From an uncultured Geobacteraceae bacterium (GTDB lineage: Bacteria; Desulfobacterota; Desulfuromonadia; Desulfuromonadales; Geopsychrobacteraceae): 45,991 bases of DNA. Location of the stretch: positions 1 to 45,991 of the forward strand of contig CALFFB010000272.1 in assembly GCA_937958075.1 (NCBI GenBank). The letters run 5' to 3'. The notes beneath the pieces are model-generated. The model ran no database searches. It had not been told where the DNA came from and saw only the letters and a program-made list of their open reading frames with translations. Positions 8,771 to 18,181 of this stretch are shown here, in pieces (positions within the stretch are counted from its first letter, which is position 1; each line of letters starts with the position of its first letter). A program made the position numbers and the translations under genes.

Positions 8771-8824
8771 TTCACAGGTTGGTAAAATATCTTCTGAACA
8801 GGCAACAGATTTGGAGTAACGGCC

Positions 8825-9226
8825 ATGAGTATCAAAAATTTATGGGGCAATATCGAAGATTTTGCAGAGGTTCGCCCGCCGCATGAAATTCTTGAGGAGC
8901 AGGGTAAGGTGCTGTCGCAGATTACCGATGGCAAGCTGGTTCTGACCATTTCCCGTACCCAGAGCAATACGGTTTACAACTATGATGCCTTCATTTCCCT
9001 GGCATCGGCAAAGCAGATCCGCCAGCGGATTCTGCGTCTGACCCACGATATCAAACTCTATCCGGCCCTGATTTTTGACGATGAGGGCTCCACGGAACAT
9101 CGGGCGGAAAGTCAGGAGGATTTTGAAGAAAAACTGGGAAGAGTTCTCTCATCGGAGGGAACCATGCGGGTTGTCGCGACCCTGATGACCCAGGCCCGTC
9201 TGAATCCTGCAGACAAGCTGGTCTGA
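8825..9226 (+). CDS. Hypothetical protein, 133 aa
   Basis: I do not recognise a family. The protein is soluble-looking, without signal peptide or membrane segment, and is rich in charged residues in its C-terminal third. Segments such as NLWGNIEDFAEVRPP and QIRQRILRLTHDIKLYP look like ordered mixed alpha/beta sequence, and codon use resembles its neighbours, so it is probably a real gene. TTGGAGTAACGGCC supplies a ribosome binding site before the ATG. It stands alone between the prs operon and miaB. Confidence 0.7.
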   Translation: MSIKNLWGNIEDFAEVRPPHEILEEQGKVLSQITDGKLVLTISRTQSNTVYNYDAFISLASAKQIRQRILRLTHDIKLYPALIFDDEGSTEHRAESQEDFEEKLGRVLSSEGTMRVVATLMTQARLNPADKLV

Positions 9227-9379
9227 GCTGAGTCGTCTATTGAGTCTGTACCCTTTTACCTGTCAGGAAGGCGGTGACTGTAGCAGGCCGCTTCCCAATA
9301 TCACATCGCCCCCGATGCCGCGGATACCACGTTGCACTGTGTCCGCCATCGATTTGCCCCAGAGCAAGAAAAATCATTC

Positions 9380-10723
9380 ATGAAATCCTTTTATCTGGAA
9401 ACCTTCGGCTGTCAGATGAATGTCGTTGATTCTGAGCAGATTGTCGGTCTGTTGCAGACCGTCGGCTATCAGCAGGTCGATACCGCTGATCTCGCTGATC
9501 TGGTTCTGCTCAACACCTGCTCCGTGAGGGACAAGGCCGAGCGTAAGGTCTACGGCCATCTGGGACGCTTCAAGCCGATCAAGGACAAGCGGCCCGAGCT
9601 GATTATCGGGGTCGGTGGCTGCGTCGCCCAGCAGGAGGGGGATGCCATGCTCGCCAACGTGCCGTATCTGGATCTGGTTTTCGGCACGCACAACATTCAC
9701 CGGTTACCGGAGATGGTGCGCGAAGTGGAAACGACGCGCGGCCGTAGCAGCGCCACGGAGTTTCTCGATCGGGAGACCCGCCTGCACCTGTTCCCCGAAC
9801 GCACCGCGACCAGTGCTGTGAGTCGTTTTGTCACCATTATGCAGGGGTGTGACAACTTCTGCTCCTACTGTATCGTTCCCCATGTACGCGGCCGGGAGAT
9901 CAGTCGTCCCAGCAGCGATATCCTTCGTGAAGTCAGGGGCTTGATTGACAGTGGCGTCAAAGAGGTTACCCTTCTCGGACAGAACGTCAACTCCTACGGC
10001 GACAAAGACGAAGGGGAGCTGTCCTTCCCTGAGCTGCTGACGGCTATCGACGCTGTGCCCGGCTTGCGCCGGCTGCGCTTCGCAACCTCCCATCCCAAGG
10101 ACATGACCGATGAGCTGATCGCCTGTTTCGGCTCTCTTGACAGTCTTTGTCCACACATTCACCTGCCGGTGCAGAGTGGCTCCGACCGGATACTGGAGCT
10201 GATGAACCGGGGGTACACCGCCAGGGACTATCTGGACAAGGTCGAAAAGCTGAAAAGTGTCTGTCCCGATATCCGTCTGACAACCGATATCATTGTCGGT
10301 TTCCCCGGCGAAACAGAGGAGGATTTCCAGCAGACCCTCGAACTGGTGGCCGAGGTCGGTTATGCCGATGCCTTTACCTTCCTCTATTCCCCACGGGTTG
10401 AGACCCCCGCCGCGGCCATGCCTGATCAGGCCTCGCATCAGGAAAAACAACACCGCTTTGAGCGCTTGCTGGCCCTGCAGCAGCAGACCAGCGGCCATAT
10501 CTGGCAGCGTGATGCCGGGCGGGTCCTGCCGGTTCTGGTGGAAGGGCAAAGCAAGCAGGGGCAAGGTCAGCTCTTCGGGCGTACTGTCTGGAATCGTATC
10601 GTCAATTTTGCCGGACCGGAGGACCTTGTCGGCGAGATAGTCCCGGTGGCGGTGACCAAGGTGCTGCGTAATTCCCATCTGGGTGAATTTGAACAAGACC
10701 ACATTCTGTCAGGAGTACTGTGA
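9380..10723 (+). CDS. miaB: tRNA-2-methylthio-N6-dimethylallyladenosine synthase MiaB
   Basis: A 447-aa radical SAM methylthiotransferase that converts i6A37 to ms2i6A37 in tRNAs. Cys11, Cys47 and Cys81 in the N-terminal domain should hold the auxiliary cluster. The radical SAM cluster is Cys157, Cys161 and Cys164 (CDNFCSYC). HLPVQSGSDRILELMNRGY is the usual MiaB block, and a TRAM domain occupies about the last 65 residues. The reading frame is open 48 nt further upstream, but the family's conserved beginning (FYLETFGCQMN) points to the ATG at 9380. It overlaps the next gene by one base (TGATG). Confidence 0.95.
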   Translation: MKSFYLETFGCQMNVVDSEQIVGLLQTVGYQQVDTADLADLVLLNTCSVRDKAERKVYGHLGRFKPIKDKRPELIIGVGGCVAQQEGDAMLANVPYLDLVFGTHNIHRLPEMVREVETTRGRSSATEFLDRETRLHLFPERTATSAVSRFVTIMQGCDNFCSYCIVPHVRGREISRPSSDILREVRGLIDSGVKEVTLLGQNVNSYGDKDEGELSFPELLTAIDAVPGLRRLRFATSHPKDMTDELIACFGSLDSLCPHIHLPVQSGSDRILELMNRGYTARDYLDKVEKLKSVCPDIRLTTDIIVGFPGETEEDFQQTLELVAEVGYADAFTFLYSPRVETPAAAMPDQASHQEKQHRFERLLALQQQTSGHIWQRDAGRVLPVLVEGQSKQGQGQLFGRTVWNRIVNFAGPEDLVGEIVPVAVTKVLRNSHLGEFEQDHILSGVL

Positions 10724-11379
10724 TGATCGATCTGCATACCCATACCTTTTTCAGTGACGGCTCCCTGGGCCCCGCCGAGTTGATTCGCCGGGCGGCGGTG
10801 AGCGGTTATCACGCGGTAGCCATTACCGATCATGCGGATAACAGCAACATTATCTGGTTGTTGTCGAACCTGGTGCCGGTGGTCGATGAGCTGGGAACTA
10901 CCAACGATATGGAGGTTCTGGCCGGAGTCGAGCTGACCCATGTCGCACCGGACAGTATCGCCGCGGCCACCCGGCTGGCCCGTGAACAGGGCGCGCAGCT
11001 GGTTCTGGTTCATGGTGAAACCATTGTCGAACCGGTCAAGCCCGGCACCAATCGGGCAGCAATTGAGGCGGGGGTAGATATCCTTTCCCACCCGGGCCTG
11101 ATTTCAGCGGAGGAGGTCCAGTTGGCGGCGGAAAAGGGGGTCTGCCTGGAAATCACCACGCGCCGGGGGCACTCGCTGACCAACGGCCATGTGGCCAAAA
11201 TGGCCCTGCACTATGGTGCGAAGCTGGTCATCAATAATGACGCCCACGCGCCGGGGGATCAGGTGAGCCTGGAGCGCATGCGCAAGATCGCTTTTGGCGC
11301 CGGAATGACCGAGGAGCAGTTTGCTCAGGCTCAACGCAATTCCGCCGAACTGGTGGCCCGTGCCCGGGAAAGACAATGA
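10723..11379 (+). CDS. PHP domain phosphoesterase (histidinol-phosphatase-like)
   Basis: A 218-aa PHP-domain metal-dependent phosphoesterase. Metal-ligand motifs are visible: DLHTHTFFSDGS at the start, ITDHAD near residue 40, LVHGETI near 105, ILSHPG, and INNDAHAP near 170. Family members act on histidinol phosphate, nucleotides or unknown phosphoesters; nothing here fixes the substrate. AGGAG lies 7 nt before the ATG at 10723, preferred over an overlapping GTG at 10720. It is coupled to miaB upstream and to the M42 peptidase downstream by a 4-bp overlap. Confidence 0.85.
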   Translation: MIDLHTHTFFSDGSLGPAELIRRAAVSGYHAVAITDHADNSNIIWLLSNLVPVVDELGTTNDMEVLAGVELTHVAPDSIAAATRLAREQGAQLVLVHGETIVEPVKPGTNRAAIEAGVDILSHPGLISAEEVQLAAEKGVCLEITTRRGHSLTNGHVAKMALHYGAKLVINNDAHAPGDQVSLERMRKIAFGAGMTEEQFAQAQRNSAELVARARERQ

Positions 11380-12443
11380 AAAACTTCAGCAATTTCGATT
11401 TTTTGCGGCAACTGGTCGAGACCCCCAGTCCATCCGGCTTTGAACAGCCGGTGCAACGCCTGATTCACCGGCAACTGGAGGGGATTGCCGATGAACTGCG
11501 GCTGGATGTCATGGGGAATCTCATGGCCTGCCTCAAGGGGACGGGTGGTCCCAGGGTCATGCTCGCCGGGCACTGCGATGAAATCGGTTTTATGGTGCAG
11601 TATGTCGATGAGCGCGGTTATCTCTATTTCGGTGCTATTGGTGGTGTCGATCCCCATCTGTCGCCGGGGCAGCGGGTGCACATTCATACCGACCAGGGAA
11701 TTGTACCCGGCGTCATCGGCAAAAAGGCAATCCACCTGATTGAGCAGAAAGACCGCGACAATGTGATCAAGCTGAAACAGCAGTATATCGACATCGGAGC
11801 CGGAAACCGAGCCGAGGTCGAGAAACTGGTCAGTATCGGCGACCCGGTCACCTTCGCTGTCGGGCTGCAGCCGCTGCAGGGGCGCCGGGTCACGGCGCGC
11901 GCCTTTGACGACAAGATGGGAGCCTTCATCGTCACGGAAGTCATGAAGCAGGTTAAAGCCTCGGGTTCCATCGCTGCTGATCTCTACGGCGTGTCGACGG
12001 TGCAGGAAGAGGTCGGATTACGTGGTGGCGTGACCAGCAGCTATGGGGTCAATCCCCAGGTGGGTATCGTCGTGGAGGTCACCCATGCCACCGATTATCC
12101 CGAGGTGGAACAGAACAGTATCGGCCGGGTAGAACTGGGAAAGGGGCCGGTGCTGGCACGTGGCGCCAACATCAACCCGGTACTGTTCAAGCTGCTGGTC
12201 GAGACGGCCAGGGCGGAAAAAATCCCGGTACAGATTGTCGGCATCCCCCGCGCTACCGGTACCGACGCCAACGTCATGCAGCTCAGTCGCGGCGGCGTGG
12301 CGACGGCCCTTTTGGGCATCCCCCTGCGCTATATGCACACGCCGGTGGAGACCCTCGATCTGGGAGATCTGGAACTGGCGATCAGGCTACTGACGGCGGT
12401 CGTGTCGCGGATCAACGGGGATACCTGTTTTATCCCGCGCTGA
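11376..12443 (+). CDS. M42 family metallopeptidase
   Basis: A 355-aa dinuclear-metal aminopeptidase of the M42 family (TET, FrvX and glutamyl aminopeptidase relatives). Ligand and catalytic motifs appear in order: AGHCDEIGF near residue 65, RAFDDKMGAF near 180, STVQEEVGLRG near 210 with the catalytic Glu pair, VEVTHATDYP, and the final MHTPVETLDLGDL. Such proteins usually form large cytoplasmic assemblies that trim peptides. It overlaps the PHP gene (ATGA). Confidence 0.9.
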   Translation: MKNFSNFDFLRQLVETPSPSGFEQPVQRLIHRQLEGIADELRLDVMGNLMACLKGTGGPRVMLAGHCDEIGFMVQYVDERGYLYFGAIGGVDPHLSPGQRVHIHTDQGIVPGVIGKKAIHLIEQKDRDNVIKLKQQYIDIGAGNRAEVEKLVSIGDPVTFAVGLQPLQGRRVTARAFDDKMGAFIVTEVMKQVKASGSIAADLYGVSTVQEEVGLRGGVTSSYGVNPQVGIVVEVTHATDYPEVEQNSIGRVELGKGPVLARGANINPVLFKLLVETARAEKIPVQIVGIPRATGTDANVMQLSRGGVATALLGIPLRYMHTPVETLDLGDLELAIRLLTAVVSRINGDTCFIPR

Positions 12444-12511
12444 GGTGGTCCGGGGTTCTCATGCAGTGAGCCGGTTAATGGGTTGACGCTGCCTGTGACG
12501 GAAGGGTGTCT

Positions 12512-13672
12512 ATGGACGAAACGACCAGAGAGGAGCAGGGGGCTGCCGCCCGCAAAGTGACCCTTGTCGGCATGGTTGTCAATGCCGTCAATGCCGCGGT
12601 GAAGATTCTGGTGGGCAGTGTCGCCAACTCCTACGCCCTGATCGCCGACGGTATCCATTCCCTGTCCGACCTGCTCAGTGACGTGCTGGTTCTGGCTGCC
12701 AGCCATTTTGGCCGCAAACAGGCGGACAAGGATCATCCTTACGGCCACGACCGCTATGAAACCCTGGCCACGCTGCTGCTGGGGGCGCTGCTCATCGCTG
12801 TTGCCGGAGCCCTGATCTGGGACAGCCTGACGCGGCTGCTGACGCCTCGCGAGATGGTCCCCCCCGGGGCCATCGCCCTGCTGGTAGCGCTGGCATCCAT
12901 TGTCAGCAAGGAATGGATTTATCGTTATACGCTGCGTATCGCCCGGAGTATCCAGTCGAAACTTCTGGAGGGTAATGCCTGGCATCACCGGACCGACTCC
13001 CTGTCCTCTGTGGTTGTTTTCATCGCCGTTGGCGGTGCTCTTCTCGGTTATCCCTGGCTGGACCAGATTGCGGCGACCATTGTTGCCCTGATGGTTGCCA
13101 AGGTCGGATTTTCACTGATCTGGGACAGTCTCAAGGAATTGGTTGATACTGCTCTGCCGCAGGAGGACATTGTCGCCATCCGCGAATGCGCCTGTGCCGT
13201 AGCCGGGGTGACGGATGTTCACGATCTGCGCAGCCGCAGCATGGCGGGGCGAACCCTGATCGACATTCATCTGCAGGTCGATCCCCACATCAGTGTCTCC
13301 GAAGGGCACGCGGTCGGGGTCTGGGTGGCGCATCGCTTACGGGAAACATTTCCCCACATTTCCGATGTTATTTTTCACATTGATCCCGAAGATGATGTCG
13401 ATGACAAGATCCCCGACCCGCAGCGCATGCTCCCCCTGCGCCGGCAGGCACTGAAGTCGCTGCATCAGCGCTGGGCAGGGGAGCCGACCTTTGAAAAACC
13501 GCACCAGACGGTGCTGCATTATCTCGATCAGGGAATCGATGTCGATCTGTTTTACAGCGCGGAGCAGTTGTCTCTCGACCAGCTGGAGGGGCTGCAGGTA
13601 AGCCTTGCCGGACGGGCCCTGGATCTGCCCTGGCTGCGTCGGGTCAGAGTCTGGATCGGAACGGCGGAATAA
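12512..13672 (+). CDS. Cation diffusion facilitator transporter
   Basis: A 386-aa CDF-family divalent metal/proton antiporter of the inner membrane. About six membrane helices are followed by a cytoplasmic domain. The metal site residues are visible in ADGIHSLSDLLSD (helix II) and HHRTDSLSS (helix V). The segment after about residue 290 is longer than in the smallest CDFs and contains a second, less familiar C-terminal portion. An in-frame GTG lies at 12506, but GGAAGGG just ahead suits the ATG at 12512. The metal (Zn, Fe, Mn or other) cannot be read from sequence. Confidence 0.88.
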   Translation: MDETTREEQGAAARKVTLVGMVVNAVNAAVKILVGSVANSYALIADGIHSLSDLLSDVLVLAASHFGRKQADKDHPYGHDRYETLATLLLGALLIAVAGALIWDSLTRLLTPREMVPPGAIALLVALASIVSKEWIYRYTLRIARSIQSKLLEGNAWHHRTDSLSSVVVFIAVGGALLGYPWLDQIAATIVALMVAKVGFSLIWDSLKELVDTALPQEDIVAIRECACAVAGVTDVHDLRSRSMAGRTLIDIHLQVDPHISVSEGHAVGVWVAHRLRETFPHISDVIFHIDPEDDVDDKIPDPQRMLPLRRQALKSLHQRWAGEPTFEKPHQTVLHYLDQGIDVDLFYSAEQLSLDQLEGLQVSLAGRALDLPWLRRVRVWIGTAE

Positions 13673-13723
13673 CGGCATTTGCGTCGGATTTTGCCCTGTT
13701 GCCGCAGGTGAGTATGGTTTTTT

Positions 13724-14926
13724 TTACTCACAAACGCAGCGCCGTGCCAGCTGTTCTTCGCTTAATTCCGGCACGTCGGCCGCAAGGTCGATCCCTTCTT
13801 CAATCAGGTCGCGCCCTGATTTTTCCAGAACCTTCAGAAAATTCATGGTCAGATAGGGGTTGAGCTGACTCCCCGCAACATCCAGCATCCGGCCGCAGAT
13901 GGCAGGAAAATCCCAGGGCTCCTTGTAGGAGCGTTTGGTCCGCAGGGCATCGAAGGTATCGGAAATCATGGTCATCTGGCTGCAGATATTCAAAGTCCAG
14001 TCCGGTGGCGGTGGCGGATAGCCAGTCAAATCGTAGCGCATGTGATGCTCGAAGGCGGCCAGTATCGCCAGTTGCGGAATGCCTTTCTGTCCCAGCAGAT
14101 ACTGGGCGCCGCGCATGGGATGCTTCTGCATCTGCTGCCACTGTTCATCGCTGAGTTGTCCCGGATGGTTGATGATTTCCTTGTCGACAAAGATCTTGCC
14201 GGCGTCGTGGAGCATCCCGGCCAGACCGACATCGTGGAGCAGGTCTTCACTCAGCCCCAGGGAAATCCCCTGGGCGATATTGAGGATGGCTACGTTGAGG
14301 GAGTGGGTGAAGCTGTAGTCATCCTCCATTTTCAGGGGCACCAGCGCCAGCAGGGGGTTGCTCTCCTGCTGCAGGGCAGAGACAAATCCGGTGATCACTG
14401 ATGAGACCTGACTGATGTCGAAGGAATCCTTGTTGGCGATGCGGACATAGAGATCATTGATGTTTTGCAGCTCTTCTTTGGTCAGATCTTCAAAGCGGGC
14501 GATGGCCAGGGGCAGAGACGGGTCATCCCGGACATCAAGGACGCCGTAGTCGATATGGTCGCAGCCGTCAAAATGCTGCACCCCCAGGTTGCCGGCGGCA
14601 ACGGCAAGAAAGGTCGTGATCTCGGTGTCGTCGATACCGTCGCGGAAGCTGACATAACCGATGTCACGTGCATGCAGCTGTCGGGCGATGCGCTCGCTGT
14701 GCAGGGTGCGTTCCAGGGGTTGCCCCTGAAACAGCAGCTCTTTGCGCACGACCATAAAGGTGAGTTCCGGCTGGTGATAGAACAGAAACCGTAAACTCTG
14801 GATTATCCGCGGAATCAGGGTGCGCACCTGGTCGTGTTCCAGAGAATAGAGCTGTGCCGCGGCCATGCAGGTGGATATCAGGCGCAGTACCTCTTCCAGT
14901 CGCTTGCGGTCGATACTGCTGGTCAT
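13724..14926 (-). CDS. HD-GYP domain protein (putative c-di-GMP phosphodiesterase)
   Basis: A 400-aa protein. Residues 1-150 form a non-catalytic domain containing KELLFQGQPLERTL; the C-terminal half is an HD-GYP domain with MLHDAGKI (the HD pair), HPMRGAQYL, FEHHMRYDLTGYP and SQMTMISDTFDAL. HD-GYP proteins linearise cyclic di-GMP. No receiver or membrane segment is present. Its ATG overlaps the stop of the HEAT-repeat gene, and GGAG lies 6 nt before it. Its N-terminal domain appears related to that of the HEAT protein. Confidence 0.85.
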   Translation of the reverse strand: MTSSIDRKRLEEVLRLISTCMAAAQLYSLEHDQVRTLIPRIIQSLRFLFYHQPELTFMVVRKELLFQGQPLERTLHSERIARQLHARDIGYVSFRDGIDDTEITTFLAVAAGNLGVQHFDGCDHIDYGVLDVRDDPSLPLAIARFEDLTKEELQNINDLYVRIANKDSFDISQVSSVITGFVSALQQESNPLLALVPLKMEDDYSFTHSLNVAILNIAQGISLGLSEDLLHDVGLAGMLHDAGKIFVDKEIINHPGQLSDEQWQQMQKHPMRGAQYLLGQKGIPQLAILAAFEHHMRYDLTGYPPPPPDWTLNICSQMTMISDTFDALRTKRSYKEPWDFPAICGRMLDVAGSQLNPYLTMNFLKVLEKSGRDLIEEGIDLAADVPELSEEQLARRCVCE

Positions 14927-17097
14927 GCCGGCTCCTTGCTTGTCACCTGCTGCAGTTTTTTCATTATCAGGCGCGCCTGACCCGCTGCTTCCGGGGTGCC
15001 CTGATCCATCTGCTGCTGCAACAGGGGGCGCACCTGCTTCAGGGGATAATGACCGAGGCTTTTGATGATTTCCAGCTTCAGTTGATCCAGAGCGCGCCCG
15101 TGCAGCAGCTTGCGTTTGCCCAAAAGGGCGGCAAAGGATTTCAGCGCCTGGGGGTTTTTCTGTTCAGCCAGGGCCTGGACCAGGGCTTTCTTTAATTCGA
15201 CATCGAAGCTGAGCAGATTGTCCTGATCGAGCATGGTCAACAGCTGCCGGGATATTTCACTGTTATGGACCAGTCGACTCAGGACAATGGCATTGAGAAC
15301 CTCCTGCCGATCGTCTGACATCAGGCTCGTTGTCATCTGCCTCAGGGACTGGCGATCCCCGAGCAACAGGGAGGTCTTCAACGCCTCCTGACGGACTTTC
15401 GGGTGACTGTGATGCAACAGGGGACGGATTGCCGGCAGTTGCTCCGCTGCCTCAAGCTCACCCAGCAACAGCAGCATGTTGCGCGCAACAAACCACTGGT
15501 TGGCGTTGAGATACTGAGCCGCTTCCGCGGCCACCTGAGGACCGAGATTTTTAAGATGGGTCAGATAGAAGAAGCGAACAGAGCGGTTGCTTTCACTGGC
15601 AATGCGTTCAAGCAGGGGACGAATAAAGGGCGCGCCGATGAGCTTGATGACCTCACCGATGAGGGGCTGGTATTTCTTGTCCAGACGTGACACATCTTCG
15701 AGGATCTGCCGGAGCAGGGCCTGGGGTATCTTCTCCGAAAGGGCTTTGACCTGTTCCGCCGGTCGGTTGACGAGGCTCGTTTCACAGAGTTCCTGGAGAC
15801 TCAAATAGTCGACGGCATCGACGTGGAACTGCATGGAGCGGATGAGCTGTTCATGAAGGGCGTCCAGCTGCTCCAGGTCGGGATTGTTCTGCAGCAGGTA
15901 GATGGACATGCGCGTGACCTGCTGCTCCACCTGAAAATCTTCAAGGGATTTTTTCAGTTTCTTCAAGCGTCGGGTCAAGGGCTCCGGCAGCAGCGGGTCA
16001 CCAAGAACCTGATTGAGAGCGTTCTGATACTGGGGCGGAACGAACTTTTCGAGGTTTTCCGAGCGCAGCAGCTCCCGGGCCCTGGCGGAAAGCTCCAGGC
16101 GATCGAACGTCCGGTTGTCGGCATCATCGCTGTCTGTCAGCTGTCGCTCCCCGGCGAGTTTGCAGATCAGGGCCATGATGCGCGGCGGTGCATCGACATG
16201 GCCGGCGGTGACCTGCTGGTAGGCGTTGTGCAGCATTTTATCGGAGAGCTGCTGGAAGAACTCTCTGGCAACCTCCTCCGATATGGGTTGTCTGCAGATT
16301 TCCCTGATGACCGAGCTGCCCGGGGTTTCGTCGAGATGATTGACCAGTTCCGCCAGCTGCAGCAGGATTTCGGCGCGCTCTGTTTTCTGCCGTTTCCCCT
16401 GGGCTGTTGTCACATAGCGCACCACAGAACGGTTCAGGTGATCCTGCTCGTCCGAGGGTGCTCCTTTACGGGCGATGAGCCGACTGATGTCACGGGCCAG
16501 TTTTAACGGATCAAAATCCGTTTCGGCCAGTGCCTCTTCGTCAATATCCTCCAGGGGAGCAAGTAACGACCTGGCAAAGCGATTCCAGAACTCCTGAGCG
16601 GGCTTGCGCGTTATCAGGGCGTGTTCGGGATCTTTGGCGTCGATCAGTAAAAAATCCCGATGGGACATTTCCGTAACGATAATGCCACGGATATCCTGTT
16701 CTTCCAGGCAGGCGATGATACCTCCCGCATCCCAGGTTTTGGCCGGATGGTCAGCGATTGTCCGCAGAAAACTGTAGAGAGAGGGAGTGGTCAGCTCCGG
16801 AGTCAGGATAAGAGAGGTTACGCCGTGCTGAAACAGGCGGTAGGCATATTGATGAAAAAGGGGGTTTTTCGGGTTCAGCGGGGTTCCCTGCAGCAGGAAC
16901 TTGTCGCGGGCCACGGTCAGCTGCACCGGATAGCCGGCTTTCTGCACAGTATCCAGATTGTGCATGAACTTCGCAGTCGCCTCGGCCACAACCGCATTGG
17001 ACGGGTCATACAGGCCGAGGTGTTTGCTCAGCAGCAGCAGATTCTGCAGCAACTCTTCCAGTTGCGCGTGATGTGTTGGGGTGGAATGCTGCATCAT
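14923..17097 (-). CDS. HEAT-repeat protein sharing an N-terminal domain with the HD-GYP partner
   Basis: A 724-aa, mostly helical, soluble-looking protein. The N-terminus (about 1-150) contains ARDKFLLQGTPLNPKNPLF and aligns by eye with the start of the HD-GYP protein. The C-terminal part (about 530-710) shows HEAT-like repeats, for example AAEQLPAIRPLLHHSHPKVR. Such repeats normally bind other proteins. The two genes are translationally coupled, so a joint role in a signalling complex is plausible but unproven. The start may be either of two adjacent ATGs (17097 or 17094); no strong ribosome binding site is seen. Confidence 0.8.
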   Translation of the reverse strand: MMQHSTPTHHAQLEELLQNLLLLSKHLGLYDPSNAVVAEATAKFMHNLDTVQKAGYPVQLTVARDKFLLQGTPLNPKNPLFHQYAYRLFQHGVTSLILTPELTTPSLYSFLRTIADHPAKTWDAGGIIACLEEQDIRGIIVTEMSHRDFLLIDAKDPEHALITRKPAQEFWNRFARSLLAPLEDIDEEALAETDFDPLKLARDISRLIARKGAPSDEQDHLNRSVVRYVTTAQGKRQKTERAEILLQLAELVNHLDETPGSSVIREICRQPISEEVAREFFQQLSDKMLHNAYQQVTAGHVDAPPRIMALICKLAGERQLTDSDDADNRTFDRLELSARARELLRSENLEKFVPPQYQNALNQVLGDPLLPEPLTRRLKKLKKSLEDFQVEQQVTRMSIYLLQNNPDLEQLDALHEQLIRSMQFHVDAVDYLSLQELCETSLVNRPAEQVKALSEKIPQALLRQILEDVSRLDKKYQPLIGEVIKLIGAPFIRPLLERIASESNRSVRFFYLTHLKNLGPQVAAEAAQYLNANQWFVARNMLLLLGELEAAEQLPAIRPLLHHSHPKVRQEALKTSLLLGDRQSLRQMTTSLMSDDRQEVLNAIVLSRLVHNSEISRQLLTMLDQDNLLSFDVELKKALVQALAEQKNPQALKSFAALLGKRKLLHGRALDQLKLEIIKSLGHYPLKQVRPLLQQQMDQGTPEAAGQARLIMKKLQQVTSKEPA

Positions 17098-17261
17098 ATC
17101 AAACCGTCAGGTTGAGAGATCCGTTGAATATGGGATGATCGTACAACGATCGGTCATTAAGAATCCGTAAAAAATGAACCGTTTTTCTGCGGTCATGTTT
17201 TTTGGTGCTATCCTGAAAACAGGTGGCAGCGCACAGACACCAATAACATACACTTTTTTTG

Positions 17262-17290
17262 TTGCAAAGGCAGAGGTCATTTGCTATAAG
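17262..17290 (+). promoter_or_regulatory. Sigma-70 promoter of tRNA-Leu(CAG)
   Basis: TTGCAA (17262-17267) and TATAAG (17285-17290) are 17 bp apart and end 14 nt before the tRNA, ideal spacing for a stable-RNA promoter. Confidence 0.75.
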
Positions 17291-17304
17291 TGCATCCGCT
17301 TCAC

Positions 17305-17391
17305 GCCGAAGTGGTGGAATTGGTAGACACGCTAGGTTCAGGGTCTAGTGGGCGTAGGCCCGTGGGAGTTCGAGTCTCCCCTTCGGCACCA
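17305..17391 (+). tRNA. tRNA-Leu (anticodon CAG)
   Basis: An 87-nt class II tRNA. The acceptor GCCGAAG pairs fully with CTTCGGC, the D-loop contains AATTGGTAGACA, the anticodon loop TTCAGGG gives CAG, there is a long variable arm, the T-loop is AGTTCGAGTCT, and CCA is encoded. Confidence 0.97.
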
Positions 17392-17402
17392 GCAAAAAAT
17401 AC

Positions 17403-17436
17403 GATCCGGCTATGAATTTAGTCGGATCTTTTTTTT
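17403..17436 (+). terminator. Terminator after tRNA-Leu(CAG)
   Basis: A 9-bp stem with one G-T wobble (GATCCGGCT with AGTCGGATC) is followed by eight T residues, starting 12 nt after the tRNA. Confidence 0.9.
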
Positions 17437-17565
17437 GCTGTATGCGTCGAGACGCGAAGCGAAGAGAACGCTGACTGAATGTCCGAAAAGCGCACAGGAT
17501 GTCCGCGGCAGTGGGCGTAGGGGGAGCCGGTTCCGTCATCCCTGGGTTTTCAATGGAATGTCTTG

Positions 17566-17973
17566 TTATGCCGCGAAAAGAGCCAATCCCGTCTGTCGAC
17601 GCAACTCAGCAAAATGACGATCTTCGGTGTAGACCGGAACCTCAGTTTCTAACGCCGCCACCGCAATAAAACAGTCCGCCAGGCCGATCGTCATGCCTTG
17701 TCCTCTCAGTCGGGAGGAAAGATCACCCGCTTCGATCCAGAGGCTGAAGGTATCACCAATCACCGGAAAGACCGAAGGAAAGCTGCGTATAGTACGGCGC
17801 TCCTGTTCTGACCTGGCTCCTTGCAGAAGCTCGGCAACAATAAGTCCGGTGGTGCAGATGCGATCAGCATCCAGTAATTGACTGACTGTTGAACAAAAGG
17901 GTTCGTTTCCCCGAAAGTAGTGAATCCAGGCCGAGGTGTCGACCAGAACACTATCCGAGTCGAGGGTCAGCAT
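17566..17973 (-). CDS. vapC: VapC-family PIN-domain toxin ribonuclease
   Basis: A 135-aa PIN-domain protein, the toxin of a type II toxin-antitoxin pair. Acidic metal-binding residues are visible: D in VLVDTSAWI near residue 11, E in VAELLQG near 48, D in GLADCFIA near 99 and D in YTEDRHF near 117. VapC toxins cleave tRNA or other RNA; the target is not predictable here. The reading frame stays open upstream, but the ATG at 17973 gives the usual length. It overlaps vapB by 23 bp. Confidence 0.9.
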   Translation of the reverse strand: MLTLDSDSVLVDTSAWIHYFRGNEPFCSTVSQLLDADRICTTGLIVAELLQGARSEQERRTIRSFPSVFPVIGDTFSLWIEAGDLSSRLRGQGMTIGLADCFIAVAALETEVPVYTEDRHFAELRRQTGLALFAA

Positions 17974-18160
17974 GGCGCAGCTCCTCAGCCTCAAGAGTGA
18001 ATTCACCGTGACCGGCGAGTCGTTTGATCTGCTCTTTCTTGCGTACCCGCAGCTCATCCTGAATCGCGATCATGACAGCCTCGGTCTTGCTTTTTGCTGC
18101 CAGGGTCTCCGTCAATTCATTCACCAGGTCTGCAGGCAGGGTAATGGTTGTTCGTTGCAT
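17951..18160 (-). CDS. vapB: VapB-like ribbon-helix-helix antitoxin
   Basis: A 69-aa antitoxin. The first 45 residues (MQRTTITLPADLVNEL and on) have the pattern of a ribbon-helix-helix DNA-binding domain, followed by a charged tail that would wrap the toxin. The ATG at 18160 is preferred over an upstream in-frame start because GGAGAT lies just ahead and the protein then begins at the beta-strand. It overlaps vapC, so the antitoxin is translated first. A palindrome 22 nt upstream is a likely autoregulatory operator. Confidence 0.85.
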   Translation of the reverse strand: MQRTTITLPADLVNELTETLAAKSKTEAVMIAIQDELRVRKKEQIKRLAGHGEFTLEAEELRHADPRLG

Positions 18161-18181
18161 AAAATATCTCCATAGCAAAGA

